From positions 1 through 64,000 of the forward strand of contig NZ_CM009984.1 in NCBI RefSeq assembly GCF_003202285.1: a stretch of 64,000 nt of DNA, written 5' to 3'. This document shows, in pieces, positions 33,206-41,863 of the stretch. Within the stretch, counting starts at the first letter, position 1, and each line of letters opens with the position of its first letter. A program made the position numbers and the translations under genes. The DNA comes from Prauserella muralis (GTDB lineage: Bacteria > Actinomycetota > Actinomycetes > Mycobacteriales > Pseudonocardiaceae). Under the pieces are notes generated by a model. That model was not told the DNA's origin. It did not search any database and saw nothing but the letters and a program-made list of their open reading frames with translations.

Positions 33206-35215
33206 TCATGCTGGTGCCTCGTCGGCATCGTCCGCGAGCACGACCAAGACCGCACCCGCCTCCACCTGGTCGCCGCTGGCGACCAGCACCTCGGCGACGG
33301 TCCCGTCAACGGGGCTGGTCACGGTGTGCTCCATCTTCATGGCCTCGAGCACGACCAGGCGCTCGCCGACCGACACGGCACTGCCCTGGCTGACCAGCAC
33401 GTCGCGGACCACGCCGGGCATCGGTGCCGTCGCGGCCCCGGCATGCCCCTCGTCCTCGGGTGCCGGGAAGCGTGACAGCTCGCCGAGCGTGGTCATGCCA
33501 TCCGCGTCGTGGACGTGGACCGCCCCGTCTGCGGCCAGCACGGTGTAGGTCCGCCGGATCCCCGCGACCTCCAGGTCGACTTCGCCAGCTGACAGGTGAG
33601 GGATGACCGCGTCGACCCGTTCACCGTCGACCTCGGCGGTCACCTCGCGACCGGCGATAGAGAACCCGATGTCCACGATTGTGTCCTGCACGGCGTACTG
33701 CACCCGCTCGAGAGCGCGGTCCTGGGAACGCACGGGAGGATTGTTGCGCCATCGTGCCGGCACCGCAGGCAGCATCGAATGCTCCTCGGGTGCACGCGCG
33801 TGACCGGTGAGGGCTGCCACGAGAGCGTGCAGGCGCAGCCGCTCGTCCACCACTCGAGCGGCCAGCAGGTCGGGGTGATCGTCGAGGAAGGAGGTCGGCG
33901 TGGCGCCGGCCAGGAACCGGCGGTGCTCCAGCACGTCGACCAGCAGCTGCCGATTGGTCACCACGCCGTCAACGTGCATCCGCCGCAACGACGAGGCCAG
34001 CACACCTGCTGCCGCCGTGCGGTCCGTCGCGTGGGCCACCACCTTCGCCAACATCGAGTCGTAGTACGTGCTGACCACCGAACCGGCTCGGACGCCGGCA
34101 TCGACGCGGAGGCCGGCCGTCGGCTCGAAGGAGAAGTCGTAGATCCGGCCTGCCGTCGGCAGAAAGCCATTCGCGGGGTCCTCGGCGTACAGGCGGACCT
34201 CGATGGCGTGCCCGGTCATCGTCGGAGACAGCGCCTCCTCCGGCAGTGGGAGGCCCTGCGCCACGTCGAGCTGGAGCCGCACGAGGTCAAGGCCGGTGAC
34301 GGCCTCGGTGACCGGGTGCTCGACCTGGAGTCGGGTGTTCATCTCCAGGAAGTAGAAGGACCCGTCCTCGGCCAGGACGAACTCGACCGTGCCGGCGCCC
34401 CGGTAGTCCGCAGCCCGAGCCGTGGTGACGGCGGCCTCGCTCAGCTGCTTGCGCAAGGTGTCGTTCACAGCCGAAGACGGACACTCCTCCACTATCTTTT
34501 GGTGCCGACGCTGGATCGAGCACTCCCGCTCGAACAGCGCCACCACCTGGTCGTGGGCGTCGGCGAAGACCTGGATCTCGATGTGCCGCGGCGCTTCCAG
34601 GTAGCGCTCCAAGAAGACCGTCTCGTCACCGAAGGCAGACTGCGCCTCGCGGCGGGCCGAGGAGACCGCGTCCCAGGTCTGCTCCAGGTCGCGCACGATG
34701 CGCATGCCTCGACCACCACCTCCAGCGGAAGCCTTGACCAAGAGCGGGAAGCCGATGTCGGTGGCAGCCTCCCGCAGCTCCTCAGCCCCGTGGTTGGTGA
34801 CCTCGATCGCGGGGAGGACGGGTACGCCGAGTTCCTGCATCCGGGTCTTGCTCCTGAGCTTGTCACCCATCAGCTCCATCGCCTCGGGGGGAGGACCGAT
34901 GAACACCAGGCCGGCATCGAGCGTTGCCCGCGCGAAGTCGGCGTTCTCGGACAAGAACCCGTATCCCGGGTGAATCGCCTCTGCACCGGAGCGCAAAGCC
35001 GCGTCAATGATCAGGTCGGCGCGCAGATAGGTGTCGGTGGCGGTTACGCCCGGCAGCCGCACCGCCAGGTCGGCTTCGGTTACGAATGCTTCATCCTCGT
35101 CCGCGTCGGAGAATACCGCCACGGTGCGCAGACCGGCATCGCGGCAAGAGCGGATCACCCGGCGGGCAATCTCGCCCCGATTGGCGACGAGGACGGTCCT
35201 GAACTGTTGCGTCAT
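33206..35215 (-). CDS. Biotin-dependent acyl-CoA carboxylase alpha subunit (geranyl-CoA carboxylase AtuF-like)
   Basis: A 669-residue subunit with biotin carboxylase (VLVANRGEIARRVIRSC; KASAGGGGRGMRIVRD; EMNTRLQVEHPVTE), a connecting BT-type domain, and a C-terminal biotinyl domain (VLEAMKMEHTV; Lys biotinylated). It carboxylates biotin with ATP and bicarbonate. The layout equals 3-methylcrotonyl- and geranyl-CoA carboxylase alpha. With AtuA and ACAD neighbours, geranyl-CoA (or cis-geranyl-CoA) is the best guess. ATG 35215 follows AAGGCAGTG. It pairs with the beta subunit 7 nt upstream. Confidence 0.88.
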   Translation of the reverse strand: MTQQFRTVLVANRGEIARRVIRSCRDAGLRTVAVFSDADEDEAFVTEADLAVRLPGVTATDTYLRADLIIDAALRSGAEAIHPGYGFLSENADFARATLDAGLVFIGPPPEAMELMGDKLRSKTRMQELGVPVLPAIEVTNHGAEELREAATDIGFPLLVKASAGGGGRGMRIVRDLEQTWDAVSSARREAQSAFGDETVFLERYLEAPRHIEIQVFADAHDQVVALFERECSIQRRHQKIVEECPSSAVNDTLRKQLSEAAVTTARAADYRGAGTVEFVLAEDGSFYFLEMNTRLQVEHPVTEAVTGLDLVRLQLDVAQGLPLPEEALSPTMTGHAIEVRLYAEDPANGFLPTAGRIYDFSFEPTAGLRVDAGVRAGSVVSTYYDSMLAKVVAHATDRTAAAGVLASSLRRMHVDGVVTNRQLLVDVLEHRRFLAGATPTSFLDDHPDLLAARVVDERLRLHALVAALTGHARAPEEHSMLPAVPARWRNNPPVRSQDRALERVQYAVQDTIVDIGFSIAGREVTAEVDGERVDAVIPHLSAGEVDLEVAGIRRTYTVLAADGAVHVHDADGMTTLGELSRFPAPEDEGHAGAATAPMPGVVRDVLVSQGSAVSVGERLVVLEAMKMEHTVTSPVDGTVAEVLVASGDQVEAGAVLVVLADDADEAPA

Positions 35216-35222
35216 CACTGCC

Positions 35223-36821
35223 TTACATCCTGAAGACACCGAAACCGCGGGTGCCCTCGATCTGGTTGGAATGGGCGGCGGAGAGGGCGATCCCAAGCAC
35301 CGTCCGCGTGTCGCGGGGATCGATCACGCCGTCGTCGTAGAGCCGTCCGCTCATGAAGAAGCTGTCGGACTCGCGCTCGATCTGCTGCTCCACCGAGGCC
35401 CGCCGGATCGCATCCGCCGCCTCGTCGAACTCCCGACCGGACGAGGCCGCAGCTTCCTGGGCGACGATCGACAGGACACCGGCAAGCTGTTGAGGTCCCA
35501 TCACCGCTGTCTTCGAGTTCGGCCAGGAGAAGACGAAACGGGGCTCGTAGGCCCGTCCGGACATGGCGTAGTTGCCGGCCCCGTAGGAAGCGCCCATCAG
35601 CAGCGTGATGTGCGGAACGCGGCTGTTGGCCACTGCGTTGATCATCTTGGCGCCGTCCTTGATCATCCCGGCCTGTTCGTAGACCTTGCCGACGATGAAA
35701 CCGGTCGTGTTCTGCATGAACAGCAGCGGCACGTCGACCTGGTTGGCGAGGAGGATGAACTCCGCAGCCTTCTCGGCCTCCTCCGGGAAGATGACCCCGT
35801 TGGCGTTGGCCAGCATCCCCACAGGAAATCCGTGCAAGTACCCCCAGCCGGTGACGAGGCTGGTTCCATACGTCGGCTTGTACTCGTCGAAGCGAGAGTC
35901 GTCGAGGACGTGCGCGAGCACGTCCTGGGGCCGGAACGGAACGCGCAGATCGCTCGAGACGACACCCAGGAGGTCCTCCGGGTCCCACCGAGGAGGGCGC
36001 GCCGGCTGGGCGGGGCCCGGACCAAGCTTGCGCCAGTTGATGTTGGCCATCACCTGCCGCCCCAGCCGGATCGCGTCGCGTTCGTCGACGGCGAGATAGT
36101 CAGAGAGCCCCGAGATCCGAGAGTGCATCTCCGCGCCGCCCAACTCCTCGTCCGTGGAGACCTCACCGGTCGCCATCCGTACCAGCGGCGGGCCGCCGAG
36201 GAACACCTTGGCTCGCCCCTTGACCATGATCGAGTAGTCACACATGCCCGGGACATAAGCCCCGCCGGCGGTGGAGTTGCCGAAGACGATGGCGACGGTC
36301 GGGACACCGGCGGCCGACAGGCGCGTCAAATCGCGGAACAACGCTCCACCCGGCACGAAAGCCTCGACCTGGGTAGGCAGGTCGGCGCCGCCGGACTCCA
36401 CCAGGTTGATCACCGGCAGCCGGTTGTGCCGGGCGATCTCGAGGGCACGGATGATCTTCTTCCAGGTGAAGGGGTTCGACGCCCCGCCACGCACGGTCGG
36501 GTCGTTCCCGACGATCATGCACTCGACGCCCGAGACGACCCCAATCCCCGTGACGACGCTGGCGCCGACGGTGAACTCGCTCCCCCAGCCCGCCAGTGCG
36601 GAGAGCTCCAGGAACGGCGAGCCACGGTCCAGGAGGAGATCGAGTCGCTCCCGCACCGGCATCTTGTCGCGGGACCGGTGTCGTTCGACGTACTTGTCGC
36701 CACCGCCGGCACGCGCCGCGGCCAGCTGCTCGTCCAGCAGGGCGATCCGCTCGAGCAGCCTCGACCTGTTCCGCGCGAACTCCTCGGAGTTCTTGTCCAC
36801 CTGAGGGGTAAGCACCGGCAT
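35223..36821 (-). CDS. Acyl-CoA carboxylase carboxyltransferase beta subunit (geranyl-CoA carboxylase AtuC-like)
   Basis: A 532-residue carboxyltransferase: SPFLELSALAGWG, NDPTVRGGASNPFTWKK, FGNSTAGGAYVPGMCDY (acyl-CoA oxyanion loop), and QNTTGFIVGKVYEQAGMIKD ... MGASYGAGNYAMSGRAYEP (biotin side). The organisation is that of methylcrotonyl/geranyl-CoA carboxylase beta. Which substrate is used depends on pocket size (in Pseudomonas the geranyl enzyme has Gly where the methylcrotonyl enzyme has Phe191), which I cannot align by eye. Upstream lies the remnant of an acyl-CoA ligase gene. Confidence 0.88.
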   Translation of the reverse strand: MPVLTPQVDKNSEEFARNRSRLLERIALLDEQLAAARAGGGDKYVERHRSRDKMPVRERLDLLLDRGSPFLELSALAGWGSEFTVGASVVTGIGVVSGVECMIVGNDPTVRGGASNPFTWKKIIRALEIARHNRLPVINLVESGGADLPTQVEAFVPGGALFRDLTRLSAAGVPTVAIVFGNSTAGGAYVPGMCDYSIMVKGRAKVFLGGPPLVRMATGEVSTDEELGGAEMHSRISGLSDYLAVDERDAIRLGRQVMANINWRKLGPGPAQPARPPRWDPEDLLGVVSSDLRVPFRPQDVLAHVLDDSRFDEYKPTYGTSLVTGWGYLHGFPVGMLANANGVIFPEEAEKAAEFILLANQVDVPLLFMQNTTGFIVGKVYEQAGMIKDGAKMINAVANSRVPHITLLMGASYGAGNYAMSGRAYEPRFVFSWPNSKTAVMGPQQLAGVLSIVAQEAAASSGREFDEAADAIRRASVEQQIERESDSFFMSGRLYDDGVIDPRDTRTVLGIALSAAHSNQIEGTRGFGVFRM

Positions 36822-36824
36822 CAG

Positions 36825-37078
36825 CTATCCCATCTCTCGGGTGTCGTAGCGGTCGCGCAACGACCGCTTGAGGATCTTTCCGCTCGGTCCCTTGGGAATC
36901 TCGTCGACGATCTCCAGCGCGGACGGCCCATCAGTTGCTGCTTGTCAGGTTGGTCGACGATCGCTTCCTGATCCCCCCGGTTGGCGGCGTGTTCCGCGAC
37001 GTAGGAGCTCCAGGTGCGGTCCTGCCACACCCCAGCATCGTGGTACTGCGCTGTCAGCGCATCTGAGTACGGCCTCAT
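36825..37078 (-). pseudogene. Acyl-CoA ligase with large internal deletion
   Basis: The frame from 37078 reads MRPYSDALTAQYHDAGVWQD and AANRGDQEAIVD, a typical ligase N-terminus. Then, after a junction near 36950, another frame gives PSALEIVDEIPKGPSGKIL and KRSLRDRYDTREMG-stop, the extreme C-terminus with the catalytic Lys. About 450 codons between are missing. So the operon once had a second acyl-CoA ligase between the carboxylase and ACAD genes. The fused frame (85 codons to 36821) would be non-functional. Confidence 0.85.
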
Positions 37079-37099
37079 CGAAAATCCCTCCGGACTGGT

Positions 37100-38257
37100 T
37101 CAGTAGCTGCGTGGCAGCCCGAGCGAATGCTGGGCGACGAAGTTGAGCACCATCTCCCGAGAGACCGGCGCGATCTTGAGGACACGAGCGAAGCCCCATG
37201 CATCTGCGAGCCCGTACTCCGTCGCCATGCCATTGCCGCCGTGGGTCTGGATAGCCCGGTCCAGTGCCTCGACCGCAGCATCGGCCGCCGCGAACTTGGC
37301 GATGTTCGACGCCTCGCCGGCCGCGTGCTGGTGGTCGTAGAGCCAGGCCGCCTGGCGGGTCATCAACCTGGCCAGCTCCACATGCATGTGAGCCTCAGCC
37401 AGCGGATGGCTGATGCCCTGGTGGGCGCCAATAGGTGTGCCGCCCCACACCGAACGCTCGCGGGCGTAGCGCGCGCCGCGCTCAAGAGCGAACCGGCCGA
37501 TGCCGTTCGATGTGGCGGCGCTCATGATCCGCTCGGGGTTGAGGCCGAAGAAGATCTGGCGTAGCCCGTTGTCCACCTCGCCCAGCAGGGCGTCCTCACC
37601 GAGGCAGAGGTCGTCGAAGTACAACGTGAACTGCTTCTCGGGGGCCACCACCTCGACGGGGATCACCGTCATGCTCAGGCCTGGGCTGTCCGTGGGGACG
37701 ATGAACAGCGAGAGCCTCGCGCGGCCGCTGGAGTCGTCCATCGACGTCCTGGCCACCACGAGCACCGCGTCAGCTTCGTCGACGCCCGAGCAGTAGTACT
37801 TCTTCCCATTCAGCACCCACTCGTCACCGTCGCGCCGCCCAGTCGTGGAGATCAGGTGGCTGTTCGACCCGGCGTCGGGCTCCGTGATCGCGAAGGCCAT
37901 CTTGATCTCGCCGGTGGCCAGACCCGGCAACCAGCGGTCCTTCTGGGCGGTCGAACCGAATCGAGCGATCACTGATCCGCATATGGCCGGCGAGACGATC
38001 ATCATTAAGAGCGGCGACCCCAGGGCCGCCAGCTCCTCGGCGACGATCGCGAGCTCCTCGATGCCCATCCCGCCGCCGCCGTACTCCTCGGGAAGGTTGA
38101 CTCCGACGAAACCTGCTTCGCCCACGGCCTTCCAGAGCTCGTCAACCTTCTGCCCATTCCGAGCGCGCTCGACGTACCAAGCATGGTCATAAGGCCCGGC
38201 AATGGCCCTAATCGACTCGCGAATCGCTTGCTGCTCGTCGGATTCCAGTAACGACAC
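37100..38257 (-). CDS. Acyl-CoA dehydrogenase, citronellyl-CoA dehydrogenase (AtuD)-like
   Basis: A 385-residue ACAD: FVGVNLPEEYGGGGMGIEEL, FAITEPDAGSNSHLIST, WVLNGKKYYCSGVDEADAVL, IQTHGGNGMATEYGLADAWGF and the C-terminal KIAPVSREMVLNFVAQHSLGLPRSY. It is the first gene of the operon, as atuD-type genes often are early. AAGAGG lies 6 nt before GTG 38257, which I prefer to an ATG at 38302. Citronellyl-CoA to geranyl-CoA oxidation is the inferred reaction; the usual EGTxQ catalytic Glu is not in the standard place. Confidence 0.87.
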   Translation of the reverse strand: MSLLESDEQQAIRESIRAIAGPYDHAWYVERARNGQKVDELWKAVGEAGFVGVNLPEEYGGGGMGIEELAIVAEELAALGSPLLMMIVSPAICGSVIARFGSTAQKDRWLPGLATGEIKMAFAITEPDAGSNSHLISTTGRRDGDEWVLNGKKYYCSGVDEADAVLVVARTSMDDSSGRARLSLFIVPTDSPGLSMTVIPVEVVAPEKQFTLYFDDLCLGEDALLGEVDNGLRQIFFGLNPERIMSAATSNGIGRFALERGARYARERSVWGGTPIGAHQGISHPLAEAHMHVELARLMTRQAAWLYDHQHAAGEASNIAKFAAADAAVEALDRAIQTHGGNGMATEYGLADAWGFARVLKIAPVSREMVLNFVAQHSLGLPRSY

Positions 38258-38297
38258 GACGTACCTCTTACGCGAGAGCTTGTGAAGCAATGTGATC

Positions 38298-38326
38298 ACC
38301 ATAGGGCCACGTCAGCATGTTGACAA
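38298..38326 (-). promoter_or_regulatory. Promoter of the 17-kb atu-like operon
   Basis: On the minus strand TTGTCA (38326-38321) is separated by exactly 17 bp from TATGGT (38303-38298), a near-consensus sigma-70 type promoter 41 bp upstream of the GTG at 38257. It is the only obvious promoter before the run of overlapping genes. Confidence 0.6.
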
Positions 38327-38345
38327 GGTGTCCGATATCTTGACA
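38311..38345. promoter_or_regulatory. Candidate operator(s) over the atu-like promoter
   Basis: GTCAGCATGTTGAC (38311-38324) is a near-perfect 14-bp palindrome (12/14) overlapping the -35 box, and TGACAAG ... CTTGACA (38321-38345) forms a second, wider dyad. Their place suits repression or activation by the IclR protein encoded in the operon (inference). Confidence 0.45.
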
Positions 38346-38499
38346 CCCGCAGCGGCCGAGTCGGCTCAGCGGCCGTGGCGACCGGGTTCACTCAGCGGCC
38401 GGTTGGGGGCCGTTGGAGCCTCCATCGGTGGCGGAAGCACTGTCGCCCCTCGCGCGTCCCCGCCTCGGGCCGGGCTTTTGGCCCCGCCGCCGGCTATGC

Positions 38500-39451
38500 C
38501 CTACGTGCTGCCCGCGCTGGCCGCGCTCGACCTGTCGATGCCGGGCATCCGCATCGGCGATCGCCCCGCGCTCGGGCTGCGCCCGCTGGAGGCCAAAACG
38601 ATGGCCCGCATCGAGGCCGGGGTGCGGCGCTACTTCGGCGCGGAATGCCCGGCCCCCGCACCAGCGGCCCCGCTGCTCAACCTCAACGCCTACCGCGACC
38701 GAGGCACCGCCGAGCAGTACCTGCGGCCGCTGTCCCCGCAGCTGGGCACCCAGGCGCTGACCGTGCCGATGGAGGGGCGCGAGGGCAAGCAGGCCCGCCC
38801 GGCGATCCTGCCGATGCGCGGGCAGACCACCCGCAACGAGACCGCGCTGCTGGTCCCCGCCGGAGGCACCTGGAACGACGACGCCCAGACCGTCGCCGAC
38901 CGGCCGATGCGCACCCGCACCACCCGCGAGTCCGACGGCGTGGTCGTCATCCCGCTGCGCAACAACAACGGGCCAAACTCGCCGGGGAACCGCTGGACAC
39001 CGTGGCAGCCAACGGCAACCACCACGGCCTGCTGATGCGCAACAACACTGGTGGCGCGGAGATGTCCACCCCCGTGACCGAACCCGCCCGCACCATCACC
39101 ACCACCGGGCACCAGTCCCTCGTCTGGCACCCGGACTACCTGCTCGCCTACGACACCGGCACCGTGCGCCCGCTCAGCCAGCCGCTGCCCACCCAGACCA
39201 CCGTCGAGGGCGACGCGCTGCTGCAGGGCGCCATCGAGGTCGAGGACTGCTACTTCCGGATGCTCTCCCCGGCAGAGATCAAGCTAGCGATGGCCTTCCG
39301 CGACGACTTCGTGCTGCTCGGCTCCAAACGCGAGCAGGTCAAGCTCGCCGGAAACGCGGTCACCCCACCCGCCGCGCGGGACCTGATCGCCGCCGTGGTG
39401 GAAGCCATCACCGGGGAGACACCGCGCCCCGCCTACGCCCTCGCCGCCTGA
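38500..39451 (+). pseudogene. C5-cytosine DNA methyltransferase, truncated and frameshifted
   Basis: The plus strand reads LDLSMPGIRIGDRP, LEAKTMARIEAGVRRYF and DNA-methylase middle segments (AILPMRGQTTRNETALLVPA) until about 38960. After a frameshift near CAACAACAACGGG it continues in another frame: LVWHPDYLLAYDTG ... FRMLSPAEIKLAMAFRDDFV ... VKLAGNAVTPPAARDLI, motif IX-X of C5 methylases. The catalytic N-terminal half (PCQ motif) is absent, removed at the island junction. A backbone gene broken by the insertion. Confidence 0.75.
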
Positions 39452-39523
39452 TCCACACCCAGGGTGGCCCGCCCACCGAGGGCGGGCCACCCCACCAGCC
39501 CGACACAGACCGAAGGAGCAGAC

Positions 39524-39721
39524 ATGCACACCGCACAGCTCATCCACGCCCGCCAGGCCCTGCACGACGACGAGGAGTTCCTCACCCGGACCCGGGCAGG
39601 CCAGTACGGCGAGCCAGCCCAGCACTACCTGCTCGGCCTGCTCACCGACCCGCTCACCGCCGATCTCGCCGACGCCGAACTCGCCGACGCCCTGATCGAG
39701 CAGCTGCAGCACGACGAGTGA
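39524..39721 (+). CDS. Small acidic hypothetical protein (65 aa)
   Basis: Begins MHTAQLIHARQALHDDEEFL and ends ALIEQLQHDE, with strong GAAGGAGCAGAC before the ATG. Helical and acidic. I do not recognise a family. It follows the broken methylase and precedes the SprT-like gene on the same strand. Confidence 0.65.
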   Translation: MHTAQLIHARQALHDDEEFLTRTRAGQYGEPAQHYLLGLLTDPLTADLADAELADALIEQLQHDE

Positions 39722-39788
39722 CAGACCTGGCAACCGTGCCTCTGCGACCCTGACCCACCACAACCACGACACACCGGGAACTCGCGCC

Positions 39789-40403
39789 ATGCCCACCACC
39801 ACGCCCCCGTCCGACAACGACGTCGAGACCGAGCTGGCCGACGCTCTCAGCCAGCTCTGGAAGGCCATCACCCGGCGGCATCGCGACGTCTCCCCTGCCC
39901 CTCCGTGGCCAGCCCGCCGGCGGGATACCCCCGGTGGCTGGCTGCGGGGCGGGCTCACCGCCCGCTATCCGCGCCGCACCGAGCTCGCCGACGGCGCTCA
40001 TGCGTCACTCGCTGCGCTGCTGCACGAGGCCACCCACCGGATCGCCGAGGCACGCGGCATCGCCGTCACCAGCAGTCGCGGCGTCTACCACAACACCCGC
40101 TTCCGCGACCTCGCCCGCGAAGTCGGGCTCGAAGCACACCAGGACGACCCCGCCAAGCCCGGCGGGGGCCCCCGCGGCTGGGCCCGGGACACCCTGCCCC
40201 CCGCGACCGTGCAGCGATACCGCGAGCACCTCACCCGCCTCGACGCCGCACTCCGCCGCTACCCTGCGCCCCCGCCGACGGCCGAACGCAACTACGTCGC
40301 CGCCCGCTGCCAGTGCCGCTCCCTGCGCATGGCGCCCACCGAACTCGCCCGCGGCCCCGTGCTCTGCGGCCTGTGCCACTCCCCCTTCCTCCCCACCGAC
40401 TGA
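39789..40403 (+). CDS. SprT-like zinc metallopeptidase-type protein
   Basis: A 204-residue protein with LLHEATHRIAEARG (HExxH at residues 79-83), followed by YHNTRFRDLAREVGLE, which matches the SprT/ArdC-like 'YHNxxFxxLAxExGL' step, and a C-terminal zinc ribbon (ARCQCRSLRM ... LCGLCHSPF). Such proteins are common on actinobacterial plasmids and phages, some linked to antirestriction or DNA-protein crosslink removal. The role here is unproven. Ends facing the minus-strand MoxR/vWA locus. Confidence 0.7.
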   Translation: MPTTTPPSDNDVETELADALSQLWKAITRRHRDVSPAPPWPARRRDTPGGWLRGGLTARYPRRTELADGAHASLAALLHEATHRIAEARGIAVTSSRGVYHNTRFRDLAREVGLEAHQDDPAKPGGGPRGWARDTLPPATVQRYREHLTRLDAALRRYPAPPPTAERNYVAARCQCRSLRMAPTELARGPVLCGLCHSPFLPTD

Positions 40404-40501
40404 CCAGCGGACAAGGCCCACCGGCCCCGATGCGACGGCGGCCCCGCGCGAAACCTGCGCGGGGCCGCCGACCATGAGCGATGACGGGACGCAGCCGCGC
40501 G

Positions 40502-41611
40502 CTACTCGCCGGTGTCGTCGGCGGTGGCGAGCAGGCTGCCCAACTGCAGCTTCACCAAGTCGAGCGCGGCCTTGGTGTCGTCGAGCGAGGTGGACAGCAG
40601 CTCCGAGTGCTCCGCGGTAGCCCTCTGCACGTCGCGGAAACGGCGGTACAGCTTCTGCACGAGGTGGTCGGAGGCGCCGTCGCGCTGCGCGGCCGCGATC
40701 TCGGCCGCCAGCTGGTTCAGTTCGTCCCGGGCCTGCGTGGTGAACGCGGTGACGACCATTTCCCGCATCTCGTCCTGGTCCGGGATGGGGATGCGCACGA
40801 AGTGGGAGCCTTGCCCGAACCGGGCGACCAGGGTGCGCAGCGCGGCGAGGGTGCTGGCGTGCTGCCGGTGCACGAAGTACACCCCGCCGGTCGGGCGGAC
40901 CTTGACCCCGCCGAGCTCTTCGACGTACTCGCGGACCACCCCGCGCAGCTTGTCACCGCTGTAGAAGGTGCGCCGGTGGTCGTAGGCCACCTTGATCTCG
41001 TCCAGCATGTCGCGCACCACGCCCTGCTCGGCCTCGGGCAGCTGGCCGATCGCCCCGTTGTCCGGGGCCACGTACAGCTCGCCGTCGCCGGGCGCGCGCT
41101 GACCGCTGCTGTCGAACCGGAACACCGCCTCCCCCAGCTTGCTGTCATAGCTCAGCTTCGTCTCCTGCTCATCGCGCACCTCGCGCACGACGTGCCGCAC
41201 GATCTCGCGCCGGTTGCGGCGGACGTGACGCAGCATCAGCGTGGCCTGCCGGTCGATCGCGTCGGCCTTGCGGCGCGACTTCGTCCGAGGGTCCGCGGTC
41301 GGGTCGTCCAGCGGATAGACCGTGCGCACCCCGGACGGGCCGGTGACCTTCTCGAACGCGGCATCCCGCCGCAGCGCGCCCGGCAGAAACGCCAGATCCA
41401 GCCCCAGCTCGCGGAACCACTCCTCCAGCAGTTCCGGCGTCACCCGCCCATCGAAGATCGAGTACAGCACCAGGTGCCCGAGCACCGGCACCTCCCCGGA
41501 CTCCAGCGCCTCGGCATAGGCGTCGAACCCGGCATCCCCGGTCGCGACGAACCCCGCATCCCCGCCGGGGAGCTCCTCCTCGTCGGGCAGCGGGGCTGCT
41601 GGCTGCGTCAT
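40502..41611 (-). CDS. Partner protein of MoxR/vWA locus (DUF6744-like?)
   Basis: A 369-residue soluble protein: LGLDLAFLPGALRRDAAFEKVTG, YPLDDPTADPRTKSRRKADAI, HRRTFYSGDKLRGVVREYV, VRPTGGVYFVHRQHASTLAAL and a helical C-terminus. It resembles uncharacterised proteins I associate with DUF6744 on actinobacterial plasmids and phages, but I am not certain. It is last in the operon with an AAA ATPase and a vWA protein, i.e. the third member of a MoxR-vWA-partner set. Start MTQPAAPLPD at 41611. Confidence 0.6.
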   Translation of the reverse strand: MTQPAAPLPDEEELPGGDAGFVATGDAGFDAYAEALESGEVPVLGHLVLYSIFDGRVTPELLEEWFRELGLDLAFLPGALRRDAAFEKVTGPSGVRTVYPLDDPTADPRTKSRRKADAIDRQATLMLRHVRRNRREIVRHVVREVRDEQETKLSYDSKLGEAVFRFDSSGQRAPGDGELYVAPDNGAIGQLPEAEQGVVRDMLDEIKVAYDHRRTFYSGDKLRGVVREYVEELGGVKVRPTGGVYFVHRQHASTLAALRTLVARFGQGSHFVRIPIPDQDEMREMVVTAFTTQARDELNQLAAEIAAAQRDGASDHLVQKLYRRFRDVQRATAEHSELLSTSLDDTKAALDLVKLQLGSLLATADDTGE

Positions 41612-41617
41612 GCCTGC

Positions 41618-41833
41618 TCACATCCTCTGCGCACTCTCTGCATACTCCCGGCCGATGCCAAAACGGCCGTTTTCGTCACGGTAGGGCGGGGGTACGACAC
41701 TGTCGCCGTAGTCGCGTCCACTGGTCAGCCAGCTGCAGACCGGCGGTGACGCCTTTCCAGGCCGCGAACCACCACGCTCGGCGGGCCGCCTGGCGCTCTC
41801 GACCTGGCGGCCGCCGAGGCGGGCGGTGGGCAC
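41618..41833 (-). CDS. Small basic hypothetical protein (71 aa)
   Basis: Starts at GTG 41833 with an excellent AAGGAG 8 nt upstream, and stops 6 nt before the next gene. The sequence is Arg/Gly-rich with a C-terminal DENGRFGIGREYAESAQRM. It lies between the vWA and partner genes in one operon. No family recognised. Confidence 0.55.
   Translation of the reverse strand: MPTARLGGRQVESARRPAERGGSRPGKASPPVCSWLTSGRDYGDSVVPPPYRDENGRFGIGREYAESAQRM
41660..41673. repeat. 14-bp perfect palindrome AAAACGGCCGTTTT
   Basis: It lies inside the small gene 41618-41833, about 50 bp upstream of the partner-protein start at 41611. On the minus strand a run of Ts does not follow, so it is either an internal regulatory site or chance. 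Confidence 0.4.
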
Positions 41834-41863
41834 GGTGTTCTCCTTCCCGGCGGGCTGGCTTGC

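Noticed and set aside
33596..35233. Plus-strand frame of about 545 codons over the biotin carboxylase
   Set aside because: No start signal or motif; the opposite strand carries all biotin carboxylase motifs.
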